A stretch of 64,000 bases of DNA. It comes from Ilex aquifolium. Its lineage: Eukaryota > Streptophyta > Magnoliopsida > Aquifoliales > Aquifoliaceae. The stretch is from the NCBI GenBank assembly GCA_951799425.1, contig OX637397.1, positions 1,488,001 to 1,552,000 on the forward strand. Direction: 5' to 3'. Made by a program: the position numbers and the translations under genes. The notes under the pieces were generated by a model. The model did not search any database, was not told the DNA's origin, and was given only the letters and a program-made list of their open reading frames with translations. Below, in pieces: positions 53,217 to 64,000 of the stretch. The stretch's first letter is position 1; the number at the start of each line of letters is the position of its first letter.

Positions 53217-53930
53217 TCTATATTACTAATAAAAGTATCTTAAATAAAAAAATTTTGATTTACTATTTTACCGTTACAAAGAAGTTTAAATATCACATTA
53301 TCTTTCCATAGTTAAATATTTAAATTACAAACATATCATTATGTATTTAAATCTCTAAATTACCCTCTAATATCTCTTTTAATTCTCTATTATTTTTGTA
53401 TAAATATTAATATCTATGAAATTTTTTTAATTAACTACGCTACCCTAAAAAAATATATGAATAATTATACTTTTCAATGAAGTGTTCAAAAACTCCATCA
53501 ATAGATCATTAATATTTCCAAATATAAAGATAATATTATGCCTATATATATGTATTTTTTTCCTATCTATACTATTAATAAAGAATGAAACTTTTGTCTT
53601 AGCATGAAATTTTTTTTATTCAATATTTTATTCTTATAAAGAATTTTAAATACAATACTATCATTCTGTAGTTAATTATCTAAATTACAATCATAAACTT
53701 ATATGTTTAAATCTCTAAATTACCTCTAATATCTCTTTTAATTCTCTATTTATTATGTATAAATACTAGTATCTATGATTAATTGACTACATTACTCTTA
53801 AAAAATATATGAATCACTATAGTTTTCAATAAAACGTTCAAAAAATCTTCAAAAATTTCATCAATCTAATATTACTCATTTCAAATATAGAGATAACATT
53901 ATACTTACATGTGTGTATTTCTTTTTATCC
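53217..53930 (+). mobile_element. Two tandem Helitron-like 5' ends
   Basis: TCTATATTACTAATAAAAG at 53217 and TCTATACTATTAATAAAG at 53576 both look like Helitron 5' termini, each preceded by A. The roughly 350 bp after each start are direct relatives of one another (shared TTTAAATCTCTAAATTACC and AATATCTCTTTTAATTCTCTA). No matching hairpin plus CTRR 3' end was found before 55 kb, so the elements are partial or their ends are diverged. Confidence 0.6.
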
Positions 53931-54099
53931 AAAATTTCAACAATTTTATTTTTAAGATAAAAAATAACCTTTTATGTAGTTTTTTTTTTTAAATAATTTA
54001 TGCTAAATCAACATAATTCTTTAATCACAATAAACTTTTTATGTTCTATTAAGAGTTTTTTTAGTAAAACTTCAATTTTAGAATTTTAATATTCTTTTA

Positions 54100-54520
54100 A
54101 AATATATGAAAGAAGACAATTAATTTGAAAGCATAAATATATTTACGAAATAAGAAAAAAAAAAAGAACCAAGCAAAACTGAAACTAGAAAAAAAATACA
54201 ATAAAAAATAAAAGAAGTAAAAAAAATCAAGCATGCTAAAACAAGAAAAAAAAGAAAAGAAAGAAGTAGACTGAAACAAGAAGAAAAAAGAATGAAAACC
54301 AAGAAAAAACATAACAAAAAGAAACAAACCGAAACAAGAAGGAAAAAAAAATTAAGCAAAGATTAAAGAAGCAAGTAAAACTACAAGACGCAAAATTAAA
54401 TATGAAAAAAAATAAGCATCAAGTACAAATACAAAATCGAACAAGAAAAAAAATAACAAGCATATATGTAAAACCTTACCAAGATAAAAAAAAAAAACAA
54501 ATAATCTAAAAGCATACATA
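54100..54520. repeat. A-rich, strand-asymmetric low-complexity tract
   Basis: The plus strand is almost entirely A with G and C interruptions (units such as AAACAAGAAGAAAAAAG and GAAACAAACCGAAACAAG). Phe-rich frames on the other strand are artefacts of this. Confidence 0.85.
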
Positions 54521-54971
54521 TATATACACACATATAAATTTTAAATAAAAAATTATTGAACTTGACAGAGATATTAAAATATATCGAAAATAATGAAAAT
54601 TCATATAACAAATATGAAATCAAACATAATATTAAATTGAGAAATAATACTAAATTGTATCTCACTGAAAAAATTCATATTGAAAACGTGTTTTTATAAG
54701 TGTATGAGATGAGATAGAAAATGAAATCCTAATTATGACAAAATATAAAGTGAGTTTACTTATTAAAAGGGATGTATGTAACATGGGGTGGGGTGGTGAG
54801 TTTAATAGTTTGATAATGAGAAATTAAATAGAGTGAAAATAGAGATTTGTGACGTAGGAATAGTCCCACCCATGTAATTATCGTTGCTATTCTACTTTGT
54901 CTTGTTTTTATGACTTTTAGTTGAAAAGGGCCACAAAGTTTTGTGAAGCCCAGATATATATGGGCCGATGC

Positions 54972-55399
54972 ATGACCTAAGTCAGGAGAGATTGAGATTG
55001 ACTAGACTGGGCTAAGTCAGGAGATTAAGATTTACTAGACTGGGCTATTTGGGCCGAATCCACACGTGTCTGCATGACCTAAGTCTGGAGATTGAGATTG
55101 ACTAGACTGGGCTATTTCGGCCGGAACCCACAAGTGTTATGAACTGGACTCCTTAATTTGATGGGGCCATAAAAAACTTGTAGAATAACCCTATAGGCCT
55201 AAGTGTGCCCAAGGCAGTGATAGACTTGGGTTGTGTAGGAGATTTGGGCCCATACTCAGGTGTTATATAGATATAGGAATGACGTGGAGGATGCAGGCTA
55301 TGTTGCTTTCTTGGATTTCCGCACACTTTTTTATACTGTTTCCGCACCGACTAATATCTGATCCACATCATTTCCTGAAATGTCATTTCTACCCCCCAA
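54972..55399 (+). repeat. Direct repeat copy 2, upstream of the invertase
   Basis: Second copy of the 52486-52880 segment. It contains an extra partial unit of the AGGAGATTGAGATTGACTAG module, giving three such modules. It ends about 500 bp before the invertase TATA box, so it may act in its promoter, which is inference. Confidence 0.88.
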
Positions 55400-55895
55400 A
55401 GGAAACACCTTTACGATTTATTTCTCCTTTCTTTTTCTTTAATTCAACCGAAAATACCATATTACAAATTTTCAAGCCATGCAAAGTAACTAATTCAGAT
55501 GTGAAAAACAATTTACCGATATAGCTTAGGTGCCAGCTTACGTGTACTTTAACTAATTTTTTATTTGATTCAATCAAAGACAGATCATCTATACCGAAAT
55601 TAAGATATGCATGAAAAATAAATCCCTCGTGACTTAGGTTCGACGAATTACTAAACTTTATATTCAAAATGTCTAAATATACATGCAACTAAAGACATTT
55701 TTTAGCATGCTAGGACAAGGAAGTAATTGATGAGGTAAAGGAGGGTGATTTCGTAACACCAGGTCTGGCAATTGAAAATCAACTTCCACGTGCAAGGCTA
55801 ATAAAGTAAATGCACTAATAAAGTAAATGCACAACATTCAACACGTTTCTGTCGTCCGCCACCACCTCCATTCCTTGAAGCTTCATCTTCCTTCG

Positions 55896-55904
55896 TCTAT
55901 ATAA
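55896..55904 (+). promoter_or_regulatory. TATA box of the invertase gene
   Basis: TCTATATAA before a C-rich stretch, about 65 bases upstream of a splice donor GTAAGT and 275 bp before the start codon. A 17-bp unit ending AAAGTAAATGCAC is repeated twice just upstream (about 55800-55832). Confidence 0.65.
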
Positions 55905-55967
55905 CCCCCCGCCCAACAACTTGAAAATCTCTGTTCATCGTCAGACACGCTCTCTCTCGATCAATCT

Positions 55968-56173
55968 GTAAGTAAAATTCAAAGATTTCTATTTGCATTT
56001 ATTGTCTTTCCATCACTAAAAATATATTTTGTATAACTGTATGTATATTTAATTCATATAATTTTTTCAAAATTAACGGATCTGTTATATACATATTACA
56101 TACACGTATACTTTTTCAATTCCAAATAAATTCATTTTCCGGTAAACCGATACACTTCTCATCAAAGTTCAAG
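55968..56173 (+). other. Probable 5' UTR intron of the invertase gene
   Basis: A consensus donor GTAAGTAAAA at 55968 follows a CT-rich leader. An AG acceptor at 56172-56173 lies directly before the start codon region, giving a 206-bp T-rich intron. This is predicted from splice motifs only. Confidence 0.5.
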
Positions 56174-56175
56174 TA

Positions 56176-59100
56176 ATGAATAGCAGCAGTTGTATTGGAA
56201 TATCAGCAATGAAGCCATGTTGTAGTATCTTAATTAGTTGTAGAAATTCCTCCATTTTCGGATTACCATTTCCGAAATGTAATCATTCAATTATTAACAA
56301 TTTGTCGAAATCACAATCTAGATTAAACAATTTTCGTCAGTTCCACAGCTGTAGCAATAAGATTTTTGGGTTTAAAAGCATAATTGAATCGAATCGGATG
56401 GCTTTTTGTGGGTCCGATTCGAATTGGGGACAATCTAGGGTTCTTACAGGTTGTCGGGTTGATAGAGGTAGTAGAAAGTGTTTTAGGGTTATTGCGAATG
56501 TAGCGTCGGATATTAGGAACTATTCGACTTCTGTTGAAGCTAACGTTAGTGATAAAAGCTTTGAAAATATATACATTCAAGGTGGTTTGAGTGTGAAGCC
56601 TTTGATCATTGGGAGAATAGAGACAAACCCAGATGTAGTGAAAGAAAAAAAGGAAGAAATTCCTGGTGTAGAGGTTAATGTTTCAAAACTAAATATAGAT
56701 AATTTAACAGATTTAAGCGGAACGAAGGTTTTGAACAGGGAGAGAGCTGTGTCTGACATTGAAAAAGAAGCTTGGAAATTGCTTCGAGGTACAGTTGTAA
56801 ATTATTGTGGAAACCCAGTGGGGACTATTGCGGCTAATGATCCAGCTGATAAGCAACCGGTGAACTACGATCAGGTCTTCATCCGTGATTTTGTCCCATC
56901 AGCTCTCGCATTCTTGCTTAATGGAGAAGGAGAGATTGTCAAGAACTTTCTGCTTCATACATTGCAGTTACAGGTTCTTATCTATCTTCTCACTTGATCT
57001 CATTCAATTATTCCCTCACCCTGGTATGATCTTTATAGCAGTAAGAAGTCATCCAATGCACCCAACCCAATTCACCTGATTAGAGTAGTGGTATACTCTT
57101 TTGTTGATTGTTCTATTGATCAATAGTTGTTCCCACCAAGCTTTACCCTGGAAATTAATTGGACAAAGATTTGGTGAGGTGCCTATGGATGAGCTTACTG
57201 TGCATCTCTATGAATGCTGCAGTAATTTATTCATCCCTTGTTACCTCATCAAGTCTGGCATAAGCTTTGATGGTTGTCTGATCGTCTCTTAACCTGAATA
57301 TTTTCCCTGTTTGTTACTCAGAGTTGGGAGAAAACCGTCGACTGCCATAGCCCTGGGCAAGGGTTGATGCCAGCAAGTTTTAAAGTCAGAACTGTGCCAC
57401 TTGATGGAAGAGATGGAGAATCTGAGGACGTTTTGGATCCAGATTTTGGTGAATCAGCCATTGGTCGTGTTGCTCCTGTTGATTCTGGTAAGATGCCAAT
57501 TGCTGTTGAATGTATATATCTTATCAGTTGTTTAGTGTAAATAAGCTGTGTATTGTATTAATTTTTGCTTCCAGATTACTTCATATCTGGTTTTTCTTGT
57601 ACTGTTTTCTATCTATCTGTTATAGTTACTGCTTTGTTGTTATTTGCATTAACGATGCCAGCATTAGTCGTTTAGCACTCCTTCTCCGAGTTTGGATTAA
57701 AATCTGAGTTTTTTTTGTATGTTGATTCTTGGACAGGGCTTTGGTGGATTATTTTGTTGAGAGCTTTTGGAAAAATCACAGGTGACTATTCATTACAAGA
57801 GAGGGTTGATGTGCAGACAGGCATAAGACTAATACTCAATCTCTGCTTAACTGATGGGTTTGACATGTTTCCTACTCTATTGGTCACTGATGGTTCCTGC
57901 ATGATCGATAGGAGGATGGGTATTCATGGACACCCTCTTGAAATCCAAGTGAGTGAGGTTATGCTAAATGGGCCTGTAGAGATTATGTGGTATATTTGAT
58001 CAAATAGAATATTTCTCTTTCATACTACATGCAGTGCAAGTTAATGCTTGTTATGCCAGTGAAGTTGCAATGCCAGCACTTTCTGAATGTATATATTTTT
58101 TCGGTACATAAAATGCACTTTTTGCATGTATATATATATGTGTATTTATTCACATATACGTGTTAGGGGCCGTAGGGCTTCAATCATGTATGATTGCTCT
58201 CTCTGAGTGGTGGACGAACTTCTGATCTGCCACTGCCACCCTACAATACACCCAACCTCACACTCATGGACTTGAAAAACTAGAAAATGAACGGGGAAAC
58301 CCCTCAATTCATGATAGACTTCATTCCGTAGTTTGTCATGATATGTTGTTCATGTATTGTGCACCTATTTCAACATGCTTCTCCTTATGTCGACTATTCC
58401 ATAATCTGACATTTTACTATATTCCAGGCTTTATTTTACTCAGCTCTGCGCTGCTCCCGTGAGATGCTCACTGTTAATGATGCAACCAAAAATCTGGTTG
58501 CAGCCATCGATAACCGACTCAGTGCACTGTCATTTCATATTAGAGAGTACTATTGGGTTGACATGAAGAAGATCAATGAGATATATCGTTACAAAACAGA
58601 GGAGTACTCTACTGATGCCATCAACAAGTTCAATATTTATCCAGATCAAATTCCTTCTTGGCTTGTAGACTGGATTCCTGAGACTGGTGGCTATCTCATT
58701 GGCAATTTACAACCTGCTCATATGGATTTTAGGTTTTTCACGCTCGGAAATCTTTGGGCCATCGTTTCATCGTTGGGTACTCCCAAACAGAATGAGGGTA
58801 TTTTAAATTTGATTGAAGATAAATGGGATGATCTCGTTGCACATATGCCTCTCAAGATCTGTTTCCCTGCTCTCGAGCACGAGGAATGGCGTATAATCAC
58901 TGGCAGTGACCCTAAGAATACGTAAGGCTCCACAAGTTCTCTGCTTTCCTTGCATATTCTACATATTGTTAGAACTTGTCAGATATAGCACATCTGTTTT
59001 TTGTTATATATTTTTATTCTGATTCTTTGATCATCTGCAGCCCATGGTCGTATCATAATGGTGGATCCTGGCCAACGCTGCTGTGGCAGGTATGCTTGCC

Positions 59101-59653
59101 CACTATTTACTGCAAATGGAAGATAATGAATACCAGCTGAAATTCAAGGAACAAGTTAAAATTTGATCCATTGTCATCAATATCAGCAATATCATGAACA
59201 AAAAATTAGGGCCATTAGATGAAGCAACTGTTAATCAAGTGTGTAGGGGTATATAGTAATAGTGAAGGTAGTCATGCCATAGTGGTCTTGTTTGTCTTTC
59301 CTCTCTGATCTTCTTCCTTGTTGCAGTTCACATTGGCCTGCATTAAGATGAGAAGGCCAGAGTTAGCAAGAAAGGCAGTTGATCTGGTTGAGAAGAGGCT
59401 TGCTACAGATCAGTGGCCTGAATATTATGACACACGAACTGGGAGGTTTATTGGCAAACAATCCCGACTTTTTCAGACTTGGACGATTGCTGGGTTCCTG
59501 ACCTCAAAGATGTTGCTAAAGAATCCGGAGATGGCATCCTTGTTGTTTTGGGAGGAGGATTACGAGCTCCTCGAGAATTGTGTTTGTGCACTTGGCAAGA
59601 CTGGTCGAAAGAAGTGCTCACGGTTTGCTGCCAGATCTCAGATTGTTGTCTAA
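56176..59653 (+). CDS. Alkaline/neutral invertase, GH100, organelle-targeted
   Basis: Six coding exons (56176-56973, 57322-57487, 57737-57948, 58428-58921, 59041-59089, 59327-59653), all GT-AG and in phase, give 681 residues. The enzyme cleaves sucrose to glucose and fructose at neutral to alkaline pH and, unlike acid invertases, is not glycosylated. The catalytic domain begins about residue 195 ([20 protein letters not shown]) and has [74 protein letters not shown] and [16 protein letters not shown], all signatures of the family. The Ser- and Asn-rich, slightly basic N-terminal extension of nearly 190 residues is typical of the organellar (alpha) clade. The end ([17 protein letters not shown]) and six-exon layout point to the mitochondrial A/C subtype, but targeting cannot be proven from sequence. 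It converges with the gibberellin oxidase gene, about 1 kb away. Confidence 0.95.
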
Positions 59654-60632
59654 ACAGAAATCCCATCTCAGATTGTAGAGTTGACTGAATAAAGAAAAAG
59701 AAGAGGCTTTTTCTACCTGGAAGCTTAACATTTTTAGGTGGTTCAAGAAGGGACATGGTCCATAATTCAGATTATAGCTTGTTTAGTTGGTGCTATGTAT
59801 TTTCTAGTAGTGTATAACGTCTTATGTAAGGTATTTGACATACAACTAATGGATGTACATGACTGATTCGTGGTCCGTGGCTTATGTTTTTTTGGAAGCC
59901 TATTAACAATTGCTATGATGATGTGGGGAAACTTTGTGCTTTTGAATTCTTTGTACCACAAGTAAGTTATGTTGCTCATGACTCGAGCCTTATTTTGGGT
60001 CTCTTCTACAGCAACCGACTTACCTTCTTAGGTGCATGTAATCTATCCCTTATGTATGTTGGAATGATTATTGGAGTAATGCTAAACTGACCAAAGAAAA
60101 GACCAAAATCATGGACTAAATTATGTGGTATTACCAGTAACAGCACCATTTTATGGCAATACAACATTGGTCCATAGTTTTGGTTTTTATTTTTTGATCA
60201 GTCTAGCATGCTGTAGCCCCAAAGGAAACACTAGGATTGAGGACTTTCTGTTTATAAACTGGTTTCTAATCAACTTGTCTATCCCTTGGTGTGGTCTATC
60301 AACATACATGGAATCTAACTTTATCTTTCATTAATATCTTAATTCAGGCGTAGATGACTTGTCTTTGATTGGACTGGAGAGGAAATTAGTCGAGATACGC
60401 GTAAGTTGACTTGGACACTCTTTATCATTGAATAAAAAAAAAAAGCTTGTAGAGTGAACTTAATAAGAGAGGATTTTCCATTGATGATCAAATTACAAGA
60501 AGAGAAAGCAAAAAATATAACCACCCCTGACAGGCAAAAACTGTGGGGATAATTACAAGCAAAATTTCCCTTTGGGTTATAAAGACAAAAATAACCTCCA
60601 TCCTTTCTTGCTTACTCAAGACTACTGGTACA
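59654..60632. other. Convergent 3' region between invertase and GA 2-oxidase
   Basis: About 1 kb holding the 3' untranslated regions of two genes that face each other. No further gene or repeat is recognised. Confidence 0.6.
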
Positions 60633-61893
60633 CTATTCTGTAATTTCATCATCTGCCTGCACCCTGAAAAGATTAAGACGGCTATCTCCAAGCCGCAGAG
60701 AGTATGTAGCTTTCTTGTACTCTGCCCAAGTGAAAGGTCTGTAAAAATGGGGCTTCTGGGGTGTGGCTAACTCTGGTGGAGAAGTAATCCTTGCATGGAG
60801 TGGTGGAGCTCCGAAATAGGCCATGGACATTCGAGACTTGTTTGAGTTAACCAAGGCTCTATGTCTCACACTTAGAAACCTTCCATTTGTCATTGCCTTC
60901 AAAATGCACACAAGGCATTAATATTAGTTCACAAAAATGTACATACAACAAGATTCGAGTTTTTAGAAAAGTTCAAATATAATTCTAAGACTGCGAAGGG
61001 AAGAATGGGTATTATTTGCAATTGGTATGAATCAAATTCAAGTTGAGAAACAGTGACAATTCAAGGTATCATTAATTATTCATCATGAAGAGTCCGACGT
61101 TAGACTAATCCTGTTTTTATCCTAGCTTGACACCAACATTACTAAAATAATTTTTGGGTAGCCAAGTCTAATCCCAATAATAAGGGGAAGGACAGAATGC
61201 CTGACGTGACCGAAGTCCACCCAACCAAGTAAACTTCCTCCATGCTGAACAGAGTCATAGAGGTAAATTATTATATGGCTTTCCTTTTTTTTGCTCATTG
61301 GATGGGAACTGATGTGCAGGTACCCCATATCCATATCCATTGGCACAAACTGATTATCACATCAATCCAATAGCTCTGAAGTCTACAGTTTGCAGTGATT
61401 CCAGTTTAGTTTCAGTGTCAGTTCCTATCAGTCAGTTCTTCCTTTTAAGATTGTTATGATTACAATTCATAAAGAGGAGGAAGATAAAGCAAAGAGAGAG
61501 ACACCCACCTGTAACACGTCACCCACAATTACGCAGAAGGCAGTGGGATCAGGAGAGACGGGGACCCACACTCCATCATCCACGGAGATTTGGAGGCCAC
61601 CCACATCGTTGGATCTCAGTATGGTCAAGATCTGAGGGTCAGAATGCTCTCCAAACCCAATCTTATTGTTGTGAGGATGATGATGATGTTGATGGTGATG
61701 AAATGAGGATGGAGACGTGTCCCTATCCTTGAGAGGTGGATAGTAATTGAATCTGAGGAGTGAGTCACTATCAACGTCCCTGATGAGCCTGCTGAAAACT
61801 GACGTGTCTGGGACCCACAATCCTTCTGCAATCAGCTCCAAAATTTCACATGCCAGTCCTCTTACTGCTTCTACATAACCACTCACTGCAGAG
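60633..61893 (-). CDS. GA2OX: Gibberellin 2-oxidase, last two exons (5' part not in window)
   Basis: Two exons on the minus strand, 61509-61893 and 60633-60896, join in frame (GDVLQ|AMTNGRF) and end at a normal stop. The enzyme is a 2-oxoglutarate/Fe(II) dioxygenase that hydroxylates bioactive C19 gibberellins at C-2 and so inactivates them in the cytosol. The iron ligands are visible: His and Asp in GFGEHSDPQI, and His in SVRHRAL. The 2-oxoglutarate-binding Arg and Ser are in SRMSM. The family-specific end RPFTWAEYKKATYSLRLGD follows. An unusual His cluster (FHHHQHHHHPHNN) lies just before the metal motif. The acceptor at 61893 requires an upstream exon of about 100 codons (start, PVIDLS and GFFKVINHG-like motifs). 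None is found up to 64000, so it must lie beyond the window or be lost. Confidence 0.9.
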
Positions 61894-62481
61894 CTGTCAG
61901 AAAAAAGAGCCAGCCAGCCAGTCATTGCGTTAATAACAACACTCTTTCAAGCCACTCAAAACTTTGGGTCTGACCATTTTGGTGTGCTTTTGCCAGTATT
62001 TGGGTAATTGGGTTTGCTCCATTTGGTATGATTTGTCACCGTTGGGTTTCCCCATATCTGGGAGGTTTCTACTTTTTTTAGTTCTTGATTTGATTGAACC
62101 TACCCATGTTGCCACCTGATAATTATCTCTACAATACTGAGATCTATTAAGTTTTAATTAGGGCTAAACAGTTCTTGTTGTATTTAAATAAACTTTTTCA
62201 TTTGCCAATGACTACTATGTCTTATCATATGGATTGGTCCTAATACATGCATTTTTATTTTATAAAGCAGAAATTCATGGCTTTATGAGGAATTCAGGAA
62301 GGTAAACCAACCCCACAAAAAAAAATATTATTTTTGAGCCTCCACAACTTAGGTATGTGTTGATATCAGATTTGCACACTATCTTCAATAGTAAGCTTCT
62401 ATCTTTTTCATTAAGAGGAAGATCATCATCCTCATGACATACTCCTTGAGTTGATGACTTCAAGGTTAAAGGATACACATA
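61894..62481 (-). other. Presumed first-intron sequence of the GA 2-oxidase
   Basis: The region upstream of exon 2 has a good acceptor (CTGACAG) and no coding similarity to a gibberellin oxidase first exon. If the gene is intact, this is intron. Confidence 0.5.
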
Positions 62482-62952
62482 GGGCCCGTTTGTTTTGAGT
62501 ATAAAATAAGTCCGGTATTAGATTTATCTCCATTCCATTCCAATCCAATAATATATTATACCCGGTCTTAAACTATAATCCCATCCTTCCCCTTGTTTGT
62601 GTATCACAAATATTATCTATGTAATACCTATTTAAAAAAGTCAACAATTGCGGCTGGGGTGTAAAAAGACAATTTTATCCTTATAAATCAAAGTCAACAA
62701 TTGCGGCTGGCTTTGTAGTTGAGGGCATTTGAGTATTTTACCACTTTAATACCTCCTTCCAACATTTTATACCACCGGGTAGGTGGTATTGAATAGCACC
62801 TTGTACAAGGCATTAACGGCACTGTTCATAGCGGGTCGGTATTGCGACCCGCAAATTAATACCGACCAAAAAAAGTCAAACAAACATGGTATAAAATAGG
62901 TCCCACGTACTATTTTCTTTATACCACCCTTATACTCCTACCAAACATGCCC
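62482..62952. mobile_element. MITE with GGGC.GTTTG ends, 471 bp
   Basis: The left end GGGCCCGTTTGTTTTGAGTATAA matches the complement of the right end (GGGCATGTTTGGTAGGAGTATAA). Both sides are flanked by ATA (62479-62481 and 62953-62955). An internal 20-bp unit AAGTCAACAATTGCGGCTGG is repeated near 62639 and 62692. Short duplication and ends suggest a PIF/Harbinger-type MITE, though ATA is not its usual target. It would lie within the first intron or upstream region of the GA 2-oxidase. Confidence 0.72.
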
Positions 62953-62955
62953 ATA

Positions 62956-64000
62956 ATCATTTAAAAGTTGCACCAATTAGATAAACTATAATTCTTTTAT
63001 AAGAATCAAACTTAAAGATCTCCGTGTGGTTGTCTTTCGAAATACCCGAGCAACTAGAGTCTTACTTTTACCTCAAATAGAAGGGAATGAATAGAGGGAA
63101 CATCTAAGATTATTTCCGTGGCATTGAATGTGTTACAATGTTTAGTATAACATTAAGATGCCCAAAAATCTAACTTCTATAAATAGACTTGACAGAAATG
63201 AAACCATGGCTTGATATTTAAGCATTGCAATCCAGGTGGTATACTAGAAAAGATCCAACATGGTCAAGACAGGTAGAGTGATCCTACAGCTGGCGGGATG
63301 CATGCAAGAGATATGTTGATGGTCATCCCAACCTCAAGCCAGCTACAACTAAATTCACTTCGATACATTCTAGAAATATGCATAACAAACTCCTAAACAC
63401 TCCCTCAATTTAACAGCCAAAAAATAAAAAAGCAACGTCCGTTACACTCCACGTTCATTATAGTGCGATCTTGCCGTTAAATAGGACTATAACGACATCG
63501 GATTCCTCTCGTAACGGCCGAGTTTTAAAACAATGTCACATACACACAAAATATTAAAAAGTGATGGAGGTCATATTCTATATCGATCGCCACTTTTTTC
63601 AAAGAAAACATGACATATTTACTATGTAGCATAATCCATTAGATATTAAGGTTTGAACGGATGCTCCAACGAATGTACATGATTACAGATAATAATCTGA
63701 TGGATATTACGAGTTAAACACAAGCCAACTGACTCTATATAGCACCACCGATATAACTTATGTAATAGTAGTATACGAAATCGGATGATGCAACCCATTC
63801 ATTAGCTAGTGTCATACTTGGAGATAGTAGGAGAGAGAAAATGAAATGAAATTAGTTCAAATGGTTTCAGGCACCTAATATAGCAGCGTGAGCTTTCCAG
63901 AAGATCAAGAGTATGGTTCTAATCAAGAATTCCAAGAATCACACACATGCATTGATTTTTCTGCCTAGATAGTTCTCAAGATGCACAAGCCCGTGCTTAG
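62956..64000. other. No feature recognised
   Basis: About 1 kb of AT-rich sequence at the window end. I searched both strands for a gibberellin oxidase first exon and found none. Confidence 0.45.

Noticed and set aside
54097-54665. Phe-rich minus-strand frames resembling membrane proteins
   Set aside because: Translation of the A-rich tract. Hydrophobicity is a by-product of TTT codons.
52486-55399. Direct repeats considered as LTRs of one retrotransposon
   Set aside because: No primer-binding site, polypurine tract or target duplication was found at the expected positions; kept only as a possibility to test.
59448-59756. Minus-strand frame over the last invertase exon
   Set aside because: Antisense of the conserved GH100 C-terminal exon.

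Overview
This window is nuclear DNA from a flowering plant, almost certainly a eudicot. It is AT-rich, its genes are split by GT-AG introns, its proteins match plant families, and the gaps are full of small plant-type transposons. I found no bacterial, viral or organellar genes, no rRNA or tRNA genes and no CRISPR array. The exact species cannot be told from the sequence alone.

Five real protein-coding loci are supported by exon joins that keep the reading frame. (1) 9330-14097, minus: a heat-stable A/B-barrel protein (HS1/Dabb family) of 109 residues, with a 4.4-kb intron. Next to it, at 7241-8134, lies a tandem copy broken by small insertions. (2) 15603-26006, minus: a complete 14-exon NEMF/Rqc2-type ribosome quality control gene (1144 residues). 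(3) 46467-48075, plus: an R2R3-MYB transcription factor of the MYB108/MYB78 group (323 residues). (4) 56176-59653, plus: an organelle-targeted alkaline/neutral invertase, GH100 (681 residues). (5) 60633-61893, minus: the last two exons of a gibberellin 2-oxidase whose first exon is not in the window. The invertase and gibberellin oxidase genes converge tail to tail. Two facing pectinesterase-like relics (about 1.9-3.8 kb) and a possible DC1-domain relic (42.6 kb) are dead gene pieces.

The rest, especially 26-46 kb and 48-55.9 kb, is a mosaic of mobile elements, several with readable ends. They include a 2.46-kb solo LTR with a perfect 5-bp target duplication inside the HS1 intron, a hAT-type MITE with a perfect 8-bp target duplication (14366-14922), a 242-bp TRIM retroelement in a NEMF intron, and a Helitron with TC start, hairpin and CTAG end sitting inside an older inverted-repeat element. 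A 600-bp solo LTR is nested in a TIR element, a LINE-type insertion has a perfect 15-bp target duplication, and two tandem Helitron-like 5' ends lie upstream of the invertase.

The genes do not form a pathway or cluster. They are ordinary neighbours on a plant chromosome: translation quality control, stress protein, stress/senescence transcription factor, sucrose cleavage and gibberellin inactivation. I did not find a convincing undescribed system. The points most worth checking are the HS1 pair (one copy decaying, the other holding a huge intron with a (CT)66 tract beside its splice donor), the nested transposon structures, and the duplicated promoter segments upstream of the MYB and invertase genes.
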